Of a DNA stretch of 64,000 nucleotides, positions 56,501 through 59,025 are shown piece by piece. The notes below the pieces were generated by a model that saw nothing but the letters and a program-made list of their open reading frames with translations, was not told where the DNA came from and did no database searches. Origin of the DNA: Strongylocentrotus purpuratus (taxonomy: Eukaryota > Echinodermata > Echinoidea > Camarodonta > Strongylocentrotidae); the NCBI RefSeq assembly GCF_000002235.5, contig NW_022145611.1:10380342-10444341 (forward strand), given 5' to 3'. Both the position numbers and the translations under genes were made by a program. Numbering within the stretch: position 1 is the stretch's first letter; each line of letters opens with the position of its first letter.

Positions 56501-58449
56501 TTCTAATAGTCATAACTTCTTCATCATTTGTCTGATTTTTCGTTAAAAAAACTCTCACCGATCCGCTTTTCTGGAGCTAAAGCTAGGGTAATAATTTCCA
56601 AAGCTTTTTGGAAGCCCAAAGGGACGTTATATAATGTGATATGCACTATACAAGAACCGATTATTATTATTATAATTTTCTGCTAAATACTTTCTTTTAG
56701 AGCAACTTGATATTAACATTGGCTTTCCTTCAAACAGTACATGTAAGTATAAGTTACTGCTACAGTATGTTTACAGCAAGTATATATCATCATGTCTGGA
56801 GGTGAATAACATGTATGCGCTTCTAAACGTTCATGATTACTTTTTACAGGAAAGTAAGTTGCAAATATTTGATTACAGAGTGTGACACTCCTCTAAAATT
56901 AAAACATGATGTACAGTACTACTGCTTCAGATGATCAATGATTACTTCTCGTTACTGTTGGTGTACATATTAATAATGAATATCATACATGTATGTTAAG
57001 ATTTTTGTTAATAAATATCATGCATGTATGTGAAGATCAGATCCATTGCTGATTTGAAGAGCTTATTCCCAATCACTTTTCACATTCCTCATCTCAAAAT
57101 CTCTAGTAGATCACAATCGCCTGGCGATTTTTCTGTCTACCAGTAATCTCCTCGCATCCTTCATCACCTTCGTTATGGCCTGGCGCGCAACATTCAGAAA
57201 ATGAACTTACGGGATGATTAGAGATGCCTCTTATCAGCACAGATGATGAGATATTGCGATCCATGGATGGGTAAAAGTTCCGGTTGCTAGGCAACACAGG
57301 TTCTCTGGCCCTTCATCCCATATGAGATTGTAATTAGGATGTCTTAACGACCTATCGAGACTAATGAGATGGCTCTGAGTTACAGATACTACTGGACAAC
57401 TATGGATGTATATCATGCTTTCATATATTGGTATGGTCTAATGAACTCTTTGATGAGTTCAATGGTTTTGTTTACGTCTGGATGTCCACAATGAATTCAT
57501 CATTATCTTGAAATCAGATTATCATTTGACATCTTATTTTGGGTCAGTTCTGTGCATTGTGTCCAGAACAAAATGTCTCTAATCCATTTGTTTCACTGGA
57601 AAATGAATATACAATGTACACCACTGACCAATGATTCTTCCTTGTATTATTTGTTTAAAAAAACATTCGTCAGTAGTAATCAAGAGATTTCTATCTTTTT
57701 TTACGAAAGATATCTGGATAAAAATCAAATCTTGGACAGGACACAATGCAAGAAATCATAAGTTTGGAGGTGATCGATTGTCATTTCACTAGTTTTTTAT
57801 TCGCTTGCACCATAGCAACCAACAAAAAATATTAGAATTCTTTTTTTTTAATTCTGCACTAGACCGTATATAGGTCCATGACTATATAGACACTGTCAAT
57901 GCTTCTAGAAATTTTCAGGGATTTTTTTTCTTACACTCCCTGGCAAAATAAAGGTTCAATGAACTTTATCTTGATTACCCCTGGTAGTGCTAATGCTTCT
58001 TTGCAGAAATTTTGTTTATGCTTTGTCCAAATTGAGAGAAATATTATGTTTTTACACTATCCTATAGTTTCGGTAGGATCAAAGCAATTTTGAAGTAGAA
58101 TGTACGCACCAACATGTTTATTCCTTGAATCTGTATCTTTGTTGTGAAGAATTTGCCATAGGCATTTTTTCTGAAGTCTTCTACGAGAGCAATATTAGCT
58201 ATAAGGGTGTTATGCAATGGAGAGAAGCTTTATGTAAAAACAAAATATATATCAAAGTTGCTTTAATATGCCCCTCTTGTAGGTTGTTGACCATCTTGAT
58301 TTCTAAGAATCATTAAAAATGTTTCTTACCTCATCCCCTCCCATCATGGTGTGTGTCTTGCCAGACCCAGTCTGCCCGTAGGCAAACAGACAGACGTTGT
58401 AGCCATCAAAGCTAGAATCCAAGATCTCACTTCCGAGATCGCTGAATAT
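1..58449 (-). CDS. STARD9: STARD9/KIF16-like kinesin-3, 18 exons, partial at both ends
   Basis: This is the overall span of a minus-strand gene; the exons are listed separately. Kinesin-3 motors use ATP to walk along microtubules, and vertebrate STARD9 (KIF16A) is a mitotic kinesin of the pericentriolar material. Seen directly: P-loop [10 protein letters not shown], switch I SSRSH, switch II DLAGSE, the [20 protein letters not shown] block, the neck, an [15 protein letters not shown] block and an FHA domain. A single exon of at least 11.5 kb then encodes a Ser/Pro- and acid-rich tail. The visible product is about 4,480 residues in consistent phase. From memory, KEGRTKIGR...HQDIV, the HE-x-SSRSH switch I and the long insert before VPYR resemble STARD9 most, while the FHA end and MMFNPGLE block resemble KIF16B. 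It could therefore be the single pre-duplication KIF16. The START or PX domain that would decide lies outside the window. Confidence 0.85.
860..1306 (-). repeat. In-frame internal duplication of about 30 residues
   Basis: The segment at about 860-955 resembles 1214-1306 at an offset of 354 bases (118 codons). Both encode LPE-x-S-x-PAMLS-x-(L/I) followed by ESEG-x-LS. It is more diverged than the 6.3/7.7-kb pair, so probably older. Confidence 0.7.
6261..7842 (-). repeat. In-frame internal duplications in the acidic tail
   Basis: A 58-residue segment at about 6314-6482 is repeated at 7673-7841, 1,359 bases apart (453 codons, in frame) with high identity. A second, tandem repeat pairs 6261-6313 with 6486-6541 at a 225-base (75-codon) offset. 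Both preserve the reading frame, so the disordered tail has grown by segmental duplication. Confidence 0.85.
10504..10800 (-). repeat. Coding minisatellite, 54-bp (18-residue) unit
   Basis: A tandem repeat inside E18. The unit encodes [18 protein letters not shown], itself made of two 9-residue halves. Four to five full units are nearly identical in the middle (10561-10776) and more diverged at both ends. It yields ten SPTK and one SPSK motif in about 100 residues. The near-identity suggests recent expansion and variable copy number. Confidence 0.95.
11513..12155 (-). other. Intron between E17 and E18
   Basis: Ordinary AT-rich intron with matched GTAAGG donor and CCCCAG acceptor. I see no repeat or other feature in it. 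Confidence 0.8.
12156..12376 (-). CDS. STARD9: Exon E17: coiled coil
   Basis: Encodes [20 protein letters not shown] through KINSQKEMG (residues 572-645), a charged Ala/Glu/Lys/Gln-rich stretch with heptad-like spacing that fits a coiled-coil dimerisation stalk. The acceptor is AAATTTGCAG. The donor is ATGG|GTAAGG, one base into the glycine completed by the giant exon. Confidence 0.93.
12730..12793. repeat. Hairpin repeat, copy 1
   Basis: TGTTTGGAGCCAGAAGGGTG on the left is met by GAGTTTACGCCTATCCGGC on the right, an imperfect inverted repeat. It belongs to the 60-80 bp hairpin family found about thirteen times in this window. It lies in the E16-E17 intron; the rest of that intron shows nothing else. 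Confidence 0.7.
12926..12979 (-). CDS. STARD9: Exon E16: short coiled-coil exon
   Basis: A 54-base exon encoding (G)[17 protein letters not shown] (residues 554-571). It directly follows NPG, giving NPGLELERV, like NPGLEFERQ in KIF16B. The acceptor is TCTTCTTGCAG and the donor ACTAG|GTATTT. Its phase joins exactly to E15 and E17. Confidence 0.9.
13142..13654. mobile_element. 513-bp MITE with TA target duplication
   Basis: The ends are CCCTTTTCTAACTGCACT and the inverted CCCATTTCTAACTGCACT, flanked by TA on both sides. Inside are further copies of GCAGTTAGAAA (near 13200, 13331, 13547) and of GGAGAAAAAGGCGATTAAA, plus a GC-rich palindrome near 13168-13195. No transposase is present. TA target and short inverted ends suggest a non-autonomous Tc1/mariner-like or similar DNA transposon. 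Confidence 0.75.
14075..14232 (-). CDS. STARD9: Exon E15: linker with MMFNPG
   Basis: Encodes [20 protein letters not shown] through [13 protein letters not shown] (residues 502-553). KIF16B has an SxSMxDLS...MLYNPGLE stretch at the same place, so this links the FHA domain to the stalk. Many serines make phosphorylation plausible. It follows a 9.75-kb intron. The acceptor is CTCATGCAG and the donor CCGGG|GTAAGT. Confidence 0.93.
14511..14572. repeat. Hairpin repeat, copy 2
   Basis: GAGCCAGATGGGTGTTGACT pairs with the inverted TAAACCCTTCTGGTCCTGAA. Member of the dispersed hairpin family, in the long E14-E15 intron. Confidence 0.65.
14573..17627 (-). other. Intron sequence without recognised features
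   Basis: AT-rich intron DNA. Short open frames exist at 16240-16758 on the minus strand, but they show no family signature and no clear exon borders. Nothing else recognised. Confidence 0.6.
17628..17920 (+). mobile_element. tRNA-derived SINE, full or near full length
   Basis: The head has a Pol III A box (TGGTCGAGTGGAT, near 17639) and a perfect B box (GGTTCGAGTCC, 17682-17692). A body with GGTACCCGGTAGGA and AGAGCGCTATAATGGCAGC follows, then an (ATT)n tail at 17907-17920. A second copy lies reversed at 37535-37826. The tail probably matches a partner LINE. It is inserted within the first unit of the 17.9-18.6 kb repeat. Confidence 0.85.
17921..18600. repeat. Three imperfect repeats of about 200-250 bp
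   Basis: AGACAACACAGAGATCGAGA...AGAGCTTTTAAAG appears near 18048, 18302 and 18504. Each is preceded by an AATTCTCTTGAAA or similar block and followed by GATCAAACAAAATGCACACA-like sequence. Units differ by substitutions and small gaps. Function unknown. Confidence 0.8.
18601..19960 (-). other. Intron sequence with one poly-C run
   Basis: Apart from a C homopolymer near 19160 (a G run in the transcript) I see only ordinary AT-rich intron. Confidence 0.6.
19963..20400. repeat. Purine-rich tract, GA-type
   Basis: A G homopolymer is followed by about 430 bases of degenerate GGGA/GAGA/AAAGA sequence on the plus strand. In the pre-mRNA of the minus-strand gene this is a long pyrimidine (CU) tract. 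The open frames it creates on both strands are low-complexity artefacts. Confidence 0.85.
20401..21316 (-). other. Intron sequence with one X-box-like motif
   Basis: Nothing recognised except GTTACCATGGAAAC at 21137-21150, one mismatch from an RFX X-box. See the separate finding. Confidence 0.5.
21317..21549. mobile_element. 233-bp MITE with TTAA target duplication
   Basis: Perfect inverted ends AGGCAGGGTA and TACCCTGCCT are flanked by TTAA on both sides. A TTAA target is typical of piggyBac and Kolobok elements. There is no coding capacity. Confidence 0.8.
21550..22900 (-). other. Intron sequence without recognised features
   Basis: AT-rich intron DNA; short CT-rich stretch near 22125-22150. 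No exon, RNA or element recognised. Confidence 0.6.
22950..23700. repeat. Strongly diverged tandem repeats, about 100-240 bp spacing
   Basis: ACAGATGACTCTT-like blocks recur near 23118, 23286, 23522 and 23625. Each is followed by a CACACA/CAAAGCATT segment and an AAAGCTA or similar word. Identity is low, so this is an old tandem array. Confidence 0.55.
23985..24067 (-). CDS. STARD9: Exon E14: FHA C-terminal strand
   Basis: Encodes [20 protein letters not shown] and VKLRERRA (residues 474-501), the last FHA strands and the FRFNHPxEAxKLRE helix shared by KIF16B and STARD9. The acceptor is TTTTTTCTAG and the donor GCG|GTAAGT; it ends in phase 0. Its first half, with the acceptor, is repeated twice upstream at about 24211-24490. 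Confidence 0.94.
24128..24203. repeat. Hairpin repeat, copy 3
   Basis: TTTGTTTGGAGCCTGAAGGG pairs with the inverted ACCCAACTGGCTCCAAACAG. It lies inside the first unit of the E14 tandem duplication. Confidence 0.8.
24338..24415. repeat. Hairpin repeat, copy 4
   Basis: CTGTTTTGGGCCTGAATTGA faces CGCTTCTGGCTCCGAACAGG. It lies inside the second unit of the E14 duplication. Confidence 0.75.
24549..24614. repeat. Hairpin repeat, copy 5
   Basis: TGTTTGGAGCCAGAAAAGCA faces AGAGTTAATGCCTTTCTGGT. It closes the third unit of the E14 duplication. Confidence 0.8.
24873..25010 (-). CDS. STARD9: Exon E13: FHA domain core
   Basis: Encodes [20 protein letters not shown] and [20 protein letters not shown] plus PIEITQ (residues 428-473). 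EHA and CAVNG match the FHA pattern (S/E-H...N-G). FHA domains bind phosphothreonine, and in kinesin-3 they also help regulate the motor. The acceptor is TGCTGCACAG and the donor CAAG|GTACAA. Confidence 0.94.
25011..25629 (-). other. Intron between E12 and E13
   Basis: AT-rich; no repeat, element or further exon recognised. Confidence 0.7.
25630..25681 (-). CDS. STARD9: Exon E12: first FHA strand
   Basis: A 52-base exon encoding [17 protein letters not shown] (residues 411-427). The T-x-IGR sequence is the FHA strand with the conserved arginine that contacts phosphothreonine in FHA domains. From memory the sequence is closer to STARD9 (EGTTKIGR) than to KIF16B (EGQTYVGR). The acceptor is TAATTACAG and the donor G|GTAGGT. 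Confidence 0.92.
25850..26300 (-). repeat. Decayed partial copies of exon E11
   Basis: The plus-strand sequence at 26210-26260 (TTTGAGATGATACAGGGTGA...) aligns with the end of E11 at 26425-26475 at roughly three quarters identity. Sequence at about 26070-26170 aligns with the middle and start of E11. Weaker traces lie near 25860 and 25995. These copies no longer keep the reading frame. They form a diverged tandem series in the intron after E11. Confidence 0.55.
26428..26547 (-). CDS. STARD9: Exon E11: segment before [18 protein letters not shown]
   Basis: Forty codons (residues 371-410): [40 protein letters not shown]. This block is near-invariant in KIF16B/STARD9 and leads into the FHA domain. 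The acceptor is GTCTAACTAG and the donor AAG|GTATGT. Diverged partial copies of this exon occur at about 25850-26300 in the next intron. Confidence 0.94.
26548..27034 (-). other. Intron between E10 and E11
   Basis: No repeat or element recognised. Confidence 0.7.
27035..27163 (-). CDS. STARD9: Exon E10: neck coiled coil
   Basis: Encodes [20 protein letters not shown] and [20 protein letters not shown] plus IMQ (residues 328-370). LQxNExRVxQLTxxWxxKW is the kinesin-3 neck-coil signature shared by KIF16B and STARD9. The acceptor is ATCATGTAG and the donor CAG|GTACAG; phase 0 at both ends. Confidence 0.93.
27164..28300 (-). other. Intron sequence with poly-C and CT microsatellite
   Basis: A C run and (CT)n stretch lie at about 27930-27975 (a G run and GA repeat in the transcript). 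The rest is plain AT-rich intron. Confidence 0.65.
28309..28466. repeat. Tandem duplication, about 79 bp
   Basis: GATTATCCTCTATGAAATATG-type sequence through AATGAATGCTTTCACACA and TTTGTTGTACAG is present twice in direct order, about 79 bases apart, with minor differences. Confidence 0.85.
28683..28716. repeat. Hairpin repeat fragment, copy 6
   Basis: GAGAGCCAGGATTAATGCCC TCCTAGCAC resembles a hairpin member lacking most of its loop. It could be a degraded member or chance. Confidence 0.4.
28920..28997 (-). CDS. STARD9: Exon E9: kinesin neck helix
   Basis: Encodes [20 protein letters not shown] and LNSASL (residues 302-327), the neck helix next to the motor. Kinesin-3 members read ANxKLIRELRxEIxRL here. 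Hydrophobic residues are spaced as a short coiled coil. The acceptor is CCCCTGCAG and the donor CTG|GTGAGT; phase 0 at both ends. Confidence 0.93.
28998..32030 (-). other. Introns around E8, few features
   Basis: The E8-E9 intron (28998-30125) and most of the E7-E8 intron (30224-32030) are AT-rich and show no recognisable element. The stretch at about 31130-31330 is of higher complexity and could be conserved non-coding DNA, but I cannot test that. Confidence 0.5.
30126..30223 (-). CDS. STARD9: Exon E8: end of motor core
   Basis: Encodes (T)[20 protein letters not shown] and [12 protein letters not shown] (residues 269-301). This is the last motor helix, ending at the INxPxVNE junction that starts the kinesin-3 neck. 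The acceptor is CCCGTTCCAG and the donor GAG|GTAAGT; it ends in phase 0. Confidence 0.95.
32034..32350 (-). repeat. Two partial copies of the end of exon E7 with donor site
   Basis: The last part of E7, encoding GNSKTIMIA and its donor, recurs at about 32034-32075 and 32275-32310. Copy one keeps GCAA|GTGAGT; copy two keeps GGAA|GTGAGT. Both translate as GNSKTIMIA or GNSKTIMIG. The donor of the nearer copy lies 81 bases beyond the true donor (27 codons, in frame, no stop between). Confidence 0.88.
32367..32540 (-). CDS. STARD9: Exon E7: motor insert and microtubule-binding core
   Basis: Encodes [20 protein letters not shown] then [20 protein letters not shown] and [18 protein letters not shown] (residues 211-268). 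VPYR...[15 protein letters not shown] is the conserved kinesin core. Before it lies a Ser-rich insert of about 30 residues, in the place where STARD9 carries a long Ser-rich insert and KIF16B a shorter one. The donor is GCAA|GTGAGT, which with E8 restores MIATISPA. The end of this exon has two partial tandem copies in the following intron. Confidence 0.95.
32625..32825 (-). mobile_element. SINE-like retroelement fragment
   Basis: Read on the minus strand: TTTGGTAAGACG-like words, then GATGGGAGTTGTTGCTAACT, TTGTTTGGCGTTCAACAATA, AGGGATAGAGCAACG and an (ATT)n tail. I recall similar sequence as a common SINE body in marine invertebrates. No tRNA head is visible, so the copy is 5'-truncated. Family name not assigned. 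Confidence 0.55.
32830..35440 (-). other. Intron sequence without recognised features
   Basis: Very AT-rich intron DNA. No exon, RNA or element recognised. Confidence 0.6.
35459..35795. repeat. AT-rich minisatellite, about 39-bp unit
   Basis: Units of the form TTTGTATATTTCATTCCA-x-TATxTTTGGAATATACATA recur near 35553, 35590, 35629, 35677, 35716 and 35755, with a looser unit at 35459. Internal ATTCCAAT-ATTTGGAAT makes each unit a small palindrome. Confidence 0.85.
35800..37420 (-). other. Intron sequence without recognised features
   Basis: AT-rich; an open frame of 113 codons at 36281-36622 (plus strand) shows no family signature. Nothing recognised. Confidence 0.6.
37422..37495. repeat. 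Hairpin repeat, copy 7
   Basis: AAGAGCCAGAAAGGCGTTAT faces TAATAACGCCCTATCCGCTC. The loop is about 30 bases. It lies 40 bases from the end of the reversed SINE. Confidence 0.8.
37535..37826 (-). mobile_element. tRNA-derived SINE, second copy
   Basis: Same family as 17628-17920, reversed. B box GGTTCAAGTGC, body with CTTTGGCAAGACATTTATCT, GGTACCTGGCAGAAATGAAT and AGAGCGCCATAATGGCAGCC, and tail GCGCTATACAAGAACCCACT ATTATT. The A-box region contains a tandem duplication of TGTCTTGGTTAAGTGG. Divergence from the other copy suggests neither is very young. Confidence 0.85.
37830..38959 (-). other. Intron sequence without recognised features
   Basis: AT-rich intron up to the E6 donor. Nothing recognised. 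Confidence 0.6.
38960..39057 (-). CDS. STARD9: Exon E6: motor, switch II helix
   Basis: Encodes (S)[20 protein letters not shown] followed by [13 protein letters not shown] (residues 178-210), the relay helix region that couples nucleotide state to microtubule binding. The acceptor is CTCTTTCAG and the donor CTAG|GTAGGT. It ends one base into a glycine codon. Confidence 0.94.
39640..40245. repeat. Purine-rich GA tract, about 600 bp
   Basis: Degenerate GA, GAGA and GACAGA repeats on the plus strand, a pyrimidine tract in the transcript, placed in the E5-E6 intron. Long open frames on the minus strand are low-complexity (Ser/Leu/Phe) artefacts. Confidence 0.88.
40246..41570 (-). other. Intron sequence without recognised features
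   Basis: Plain AT-rich intron with an A homopolymer near 40595-40612. Confidence 0.6.
41578..41645. repeat. Hairpin repeat, copy 8
   Basis: GAAAGCCAAAAGGGTGTTAA faces GTTAAGACCCTTCTAGCTTC. It ends 30 bases from the E5 donor. Confidence 0.75.
41675..41742 (-). CDS. STARD9: Exon E5: motor, start of switch II
   Basis: Encodes [22 protein letters not shown] (residues 156-177) and two bases of the next serine codon. With E6 it forms DLAGSERAS, the switch II region, so the intron interrupts the motif. The acceptor is GTTTTAG and the donor AG|GTAAGA. Confidence 0.94.
42238..42303. repeat. Hairpin repeat, copy 9
   Basis: TTGGAGTCAGAAAGGCATTC faces AGTCAACGTCCTTCTGGCTC. It lies in the E4-E5 intron. 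Confidence 0.8.
42304..43700 (-). other. Intron sequence without recognised features
   Basis: AT-rich; a somewhat GC-richer stretch near 42780-42990 carries no recognisable feature. Confidence 0.55.
43704..45889. mobile_element. 2.2-kb palindromic element with TA flanks
   Basis: The ends are CCCTTACCGAAAACGCAGGC and the inverted CCCTTACCGAAAATGCAGGC, with TA on both sides. The outer arms (43704-44030 and 45420-45889) are dense arrays of GCAGGCTAA/TTAGCCTGC in opposite orientation. Inside are inverted ATTGG/CCAAT arrays. A block at 43979-44030 is repeated at 44489-44540. No transposase frame is visible. It resembles a fold-back or MITE-type DNA element, perhaps Tc1/mariner-like by its TA target. 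Confidence 0.8.
44540..45305. repeat. Inverted ATTGG/CCAAT arrays
   Basis: At 44540-44830 there are about twenty ATTGG words in a loose short-period array (TTTCAATTGGACCAATTGGC type). At 45090-45305 the same words return in mainly the opposite direction. Together they form the inner arms of the 2.2-kb palindrome around a 250-base spacer. Confidence 0.85.
45898..46040 (-). CDS. STARD9: Exon E4: motor, switch I
   Basis: Encodes [17 protein letters not shown]...[28 protein letters not shown] (residues 108-155). SSRSH is switch I, which senses the nucleotide. Most kinesins have N-x-x-SSRSH; here it is HELSSRSH, as I remember for STARD9. The acceptor is CTTCCACAG. The donor is CAG|GTTCGT, weaker than the other donors of this gene, and the end of a 2.2-kb palindromic element starts eight bases beyond the exon. 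Confidence 0.94.
46565..47212. repeat. Hairpin repeat, copy 10, split by an insertion
   Basis: TAGAGCCAGACAGG lies at the left edge of the GCGCGTAGCCAGG element. TTGGAGCGAGAAGGGTGTTG through TCTTCTGGCTCCTAAC lies at its right edge. The element therefore appears to have inserted into one member of the hairpin family. Confidence 0.6.
46583..47174. mobile_element. 592-bp element with GCGCGTAGCCAGG ends
   Basis: Perfect 13-bp inverted ends GCGCGTAGCCAGG and CCTGGCTACGCGC. Next to the left end lies a G/C homopolymer palindrome. The middle has three tandem units of about 105 bp (starts near 46726, 46831, 46935) with ATGAAACGTCAAAGCTTCGC and GAGTCGAGAAAGGTACAACG. It is GC-richer than its surroundings and lacks coding capacity. 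Superfamily not assigned. Confidence 0.75.
47213..48490 (-). other. Intron sequence without recognised features
   Basis: Plain AT-rich intron in the E3-E4 interval. Confidence 0.6.
48500..48905. repeat. Tandem duplication, about 205 bp
   Basis: GAATGTCATCCCACAATATA... (from 48507) and AAATGTCATCCCATGATAGA... (from 48712) are direct repeats running through CACATTAATxATT, ATCAATATTG and ATTCAATTATxTATATATG. Moderately diverged. Confidence 0.85.
48906..50005 (-). other. Intron sequence without recognised features
   Basis: AT-rich with a pyrimidine-rich stretch at 48985-49140. No exon or element recognised. Confidence 0.55.
50009..50082. repeat. Hairpin repeat, copy 11
   Basis: TAGTAGCCAGAAGGGCATTA faces GAGTTAATTCCCTTCTGGTT. 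It lies in the E3-E4 intron. Confidence 0.8.
50083..51007 (-). other. Intron sequence with one poly-C run
   Basis: A C homopolymer lies at about 50518-50530. Otherwise no feature recognised. Confidence 0.55.
51011..52622. mobile_element. 1.6-kb Harbinger-like MITE carrying a minisatellite
   Basis: The ends are GGGTGCGTTTAATCGA and the inverted GGGTGCGTTCAATCGA, flanked by TTA on both sides, the 3-bp TWA target used by PIF/Harbinger elements. Subterminal inverted words include CTAGAATCAC and CGTTCAAGCGATTTTT. About 1 kb of the interior is a tandem repeat. The long plus-strand frames are repeat artefacts; no transposase is present. Confidence 0.8.
51340..52365. repeat. Pyrimidine-rich minisatellite with higher-order units
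   Basis: Short units (about 35-45 bp) built on CTTATGTTATTCTTTGTTTC and TTCCTTCTATCAC alternate. The marker CTTTCTCTTTCTGTCTTTCC returns near 51345, 51475, 51600, 51725, 51910, 52045, 52167 and 52285, giving higher-order units of about 120-135 bp and one of 185. It is purine-rich in the host transcript. Confidence 0.9.
52779..52888 (-). CDS. STARD9: Exon E3: motor, [14 protein letters not shown] strand
   Basis: Encodes [20 protein letters not shown]...[13 protein letters not shown] (residues 71-107), the most conserved kinesin strand plus the REHP...GPYV segment typical of kinesin-3. The acceptor is TTTCTCCCTCAG and the donor CAAG|GTGAGA. It ends one base into an aspartate codon. Confidence 0.95.
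53428..53578. mobile_element. 151-bp MITE with GCCCTGTTTCATAAAA-type ends
   Basis: CTGGGCTGTGTCATAAAAAT TTGTTATCA on the left faces TGATGATAACTTTTATGAAA CAGGGCTCAG on the right, arms of about 28 bp. The GGCCCTGTTTCATAAAA word is one I know as common in marine invertebrate genomes. No coding capacity. Confidence 0.75.
53753..53844 (-). CDS. STARD9: Exon E2: motor, after P-loop
   Basis: Encodes [17 protein letters not shown]...FKVEV (residues 41-71), the GxIPRLCE helix that follows the P-loop in kinesin-3 motors. The acceptor is TTTTCTAG and the donor AG|GTAAGA. It ends two bases into the serine codon completed by E3. It follows E1 after a 4.5-kb intron. Confidence 0.93.
53960..54066. mobile_element. 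107-bp hairpin MITE
   Basis: Arms of about 36 bp: ATATCGTCCCTATTTTCACG AAGTGATGGTAGTGA, and inverted ATATCGTCGCTGTTTTCACG AAGTGACGGTAGTGA, around a 30-base loop. It lies about 115 bases upstream of the E2 acceptor. Confidence 0.8.
54070..56570 (-). other. Intron sequence without recognised features
   Basis: AT-rich. A 110-codon plus-strand frame at 55458-55790 shows no family signature. The sequence near 56500-56545 (CATAACTTCTTCATC) resembles common interspersed-repeat sequence but I cannot name it. Confidence 0.5.
56573..56674 (+). mobile_element. SINE 3' fragment
   Basis: GGAGCTAAAGCTAGGGTAAT and ATGCACTATACAAGAACCGA followed by (TTA)n match the 3' half of the two full SINE copies. The tRNA head is missing. 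Confidence 0.65.
57283..57295. promoter_or_regulatory. RFX X-box-like palindrome
   Basis: GTTGCTAGGCAAC is a perfect 13-bp palindrome of the RFX/EF-C type (GTTGCY-N-RGCAAC). It sits in a GC-richer, higher-complexity island (about 57080-57380) of the E1-E2 intron that also has homeobox-like GATTA and TAATTAG words. This may be an intronic enhancer. Function is inferred only. Confidence 0.45.
57400..58329 (-). other. Intron sequence without recognised features
   Basis: AT-rich, up to the E1 donor; nothing recognised. Confidence 0.6.
58330..58449 (-). CDS. STARD9: Exon E1: kinesin motor P-loop
   Basis: Forty in-phase codons (residues 1-40 of the visible product), from [10 protein letters not shown] to TMMGGDE. 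They contain [20 protein letters not shown], the Walker A loop that holds the ATP phosphates in kinesins. The acceptor is TTCCAATGCAG and the donor GAG|GTAAGA; phase is 0 at both ends. In family members about 80-110 residues (the first beta strands and loops of the motor) come before this exon. I found no exon for them between 58450 and 64000, so they probably lie outside the window or in exons too short to recognise by eye. Confidence 0.95.
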
Positions 58450-58545
58450 CTGCATTGGAAACAAAATAATATAGATTGATTTAATACAGGATTTGATTGT
58501 CTTTGTTTTTATTTTAGTTTCTCTTACATCTACATGTACATAATG

Positions 58546-58603
58546 TCTGCTTGGAGCCAGAATGGTGTACTTAGACACAAGGTCAATTCCTTCTATCTCT
58601 GAT
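58546..58603. repeat. Hairpin repeat, copy 12
   Basis: TGCTTGGAGCCAGAATGGTG faces AGGTCAATTCCTTCTATCTC. It lies 97 bases upstream of the E1 acceptor. Confidence 0.65.
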
Positions 58604-58827
58604 GATAAACAAGCAGTACAATTAAAAGTGGTGACTAATAACATATTTTAGATTTCAATTTTCATATGATATACTGTAGCTCAAATTTTATTGAACAGTG
58701 AACATGTAAAAAAAAGTTCATGCATATGGTCTATAAACCCATAGGTCATGAGAAAAATGAATCCATGTAAACAAAGCTACATGTATAAAAGAAAATAACA
58801 ACTGTGGTCAAATATAAAGCTGTATAT

Positions 58828-59025
58828 TAAGTTGAACATATAGTCAGGGACGATTTTTACGATAGGCCATATTTCAAACTTGCCAAAAAAGTAGGCCCTA
58901 TGGTCTTCTATTAAAAGTTGAACACGTAGTCAGGGACCATTTTCACAATAGACCCATCCCAAACTTGCCAAAAAAATATAGACATCTATATATTTCAAAA
59001 GTTGAACTGCAGTCAGGGGTCATTT
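58828..59025. repeat. Tandem repeat, 2.3 units of about 85 bp
   Basis: GTTGAACATATAGTCAGGGA, GTTGAACACGTAGTCAGGGA and GTTGAACTGCAGTCAGGGGT begin successive units near 58831, 58917 and 59000. AAACTTGCCAAAAAA follows within each full unit. Confidence 0.88.
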
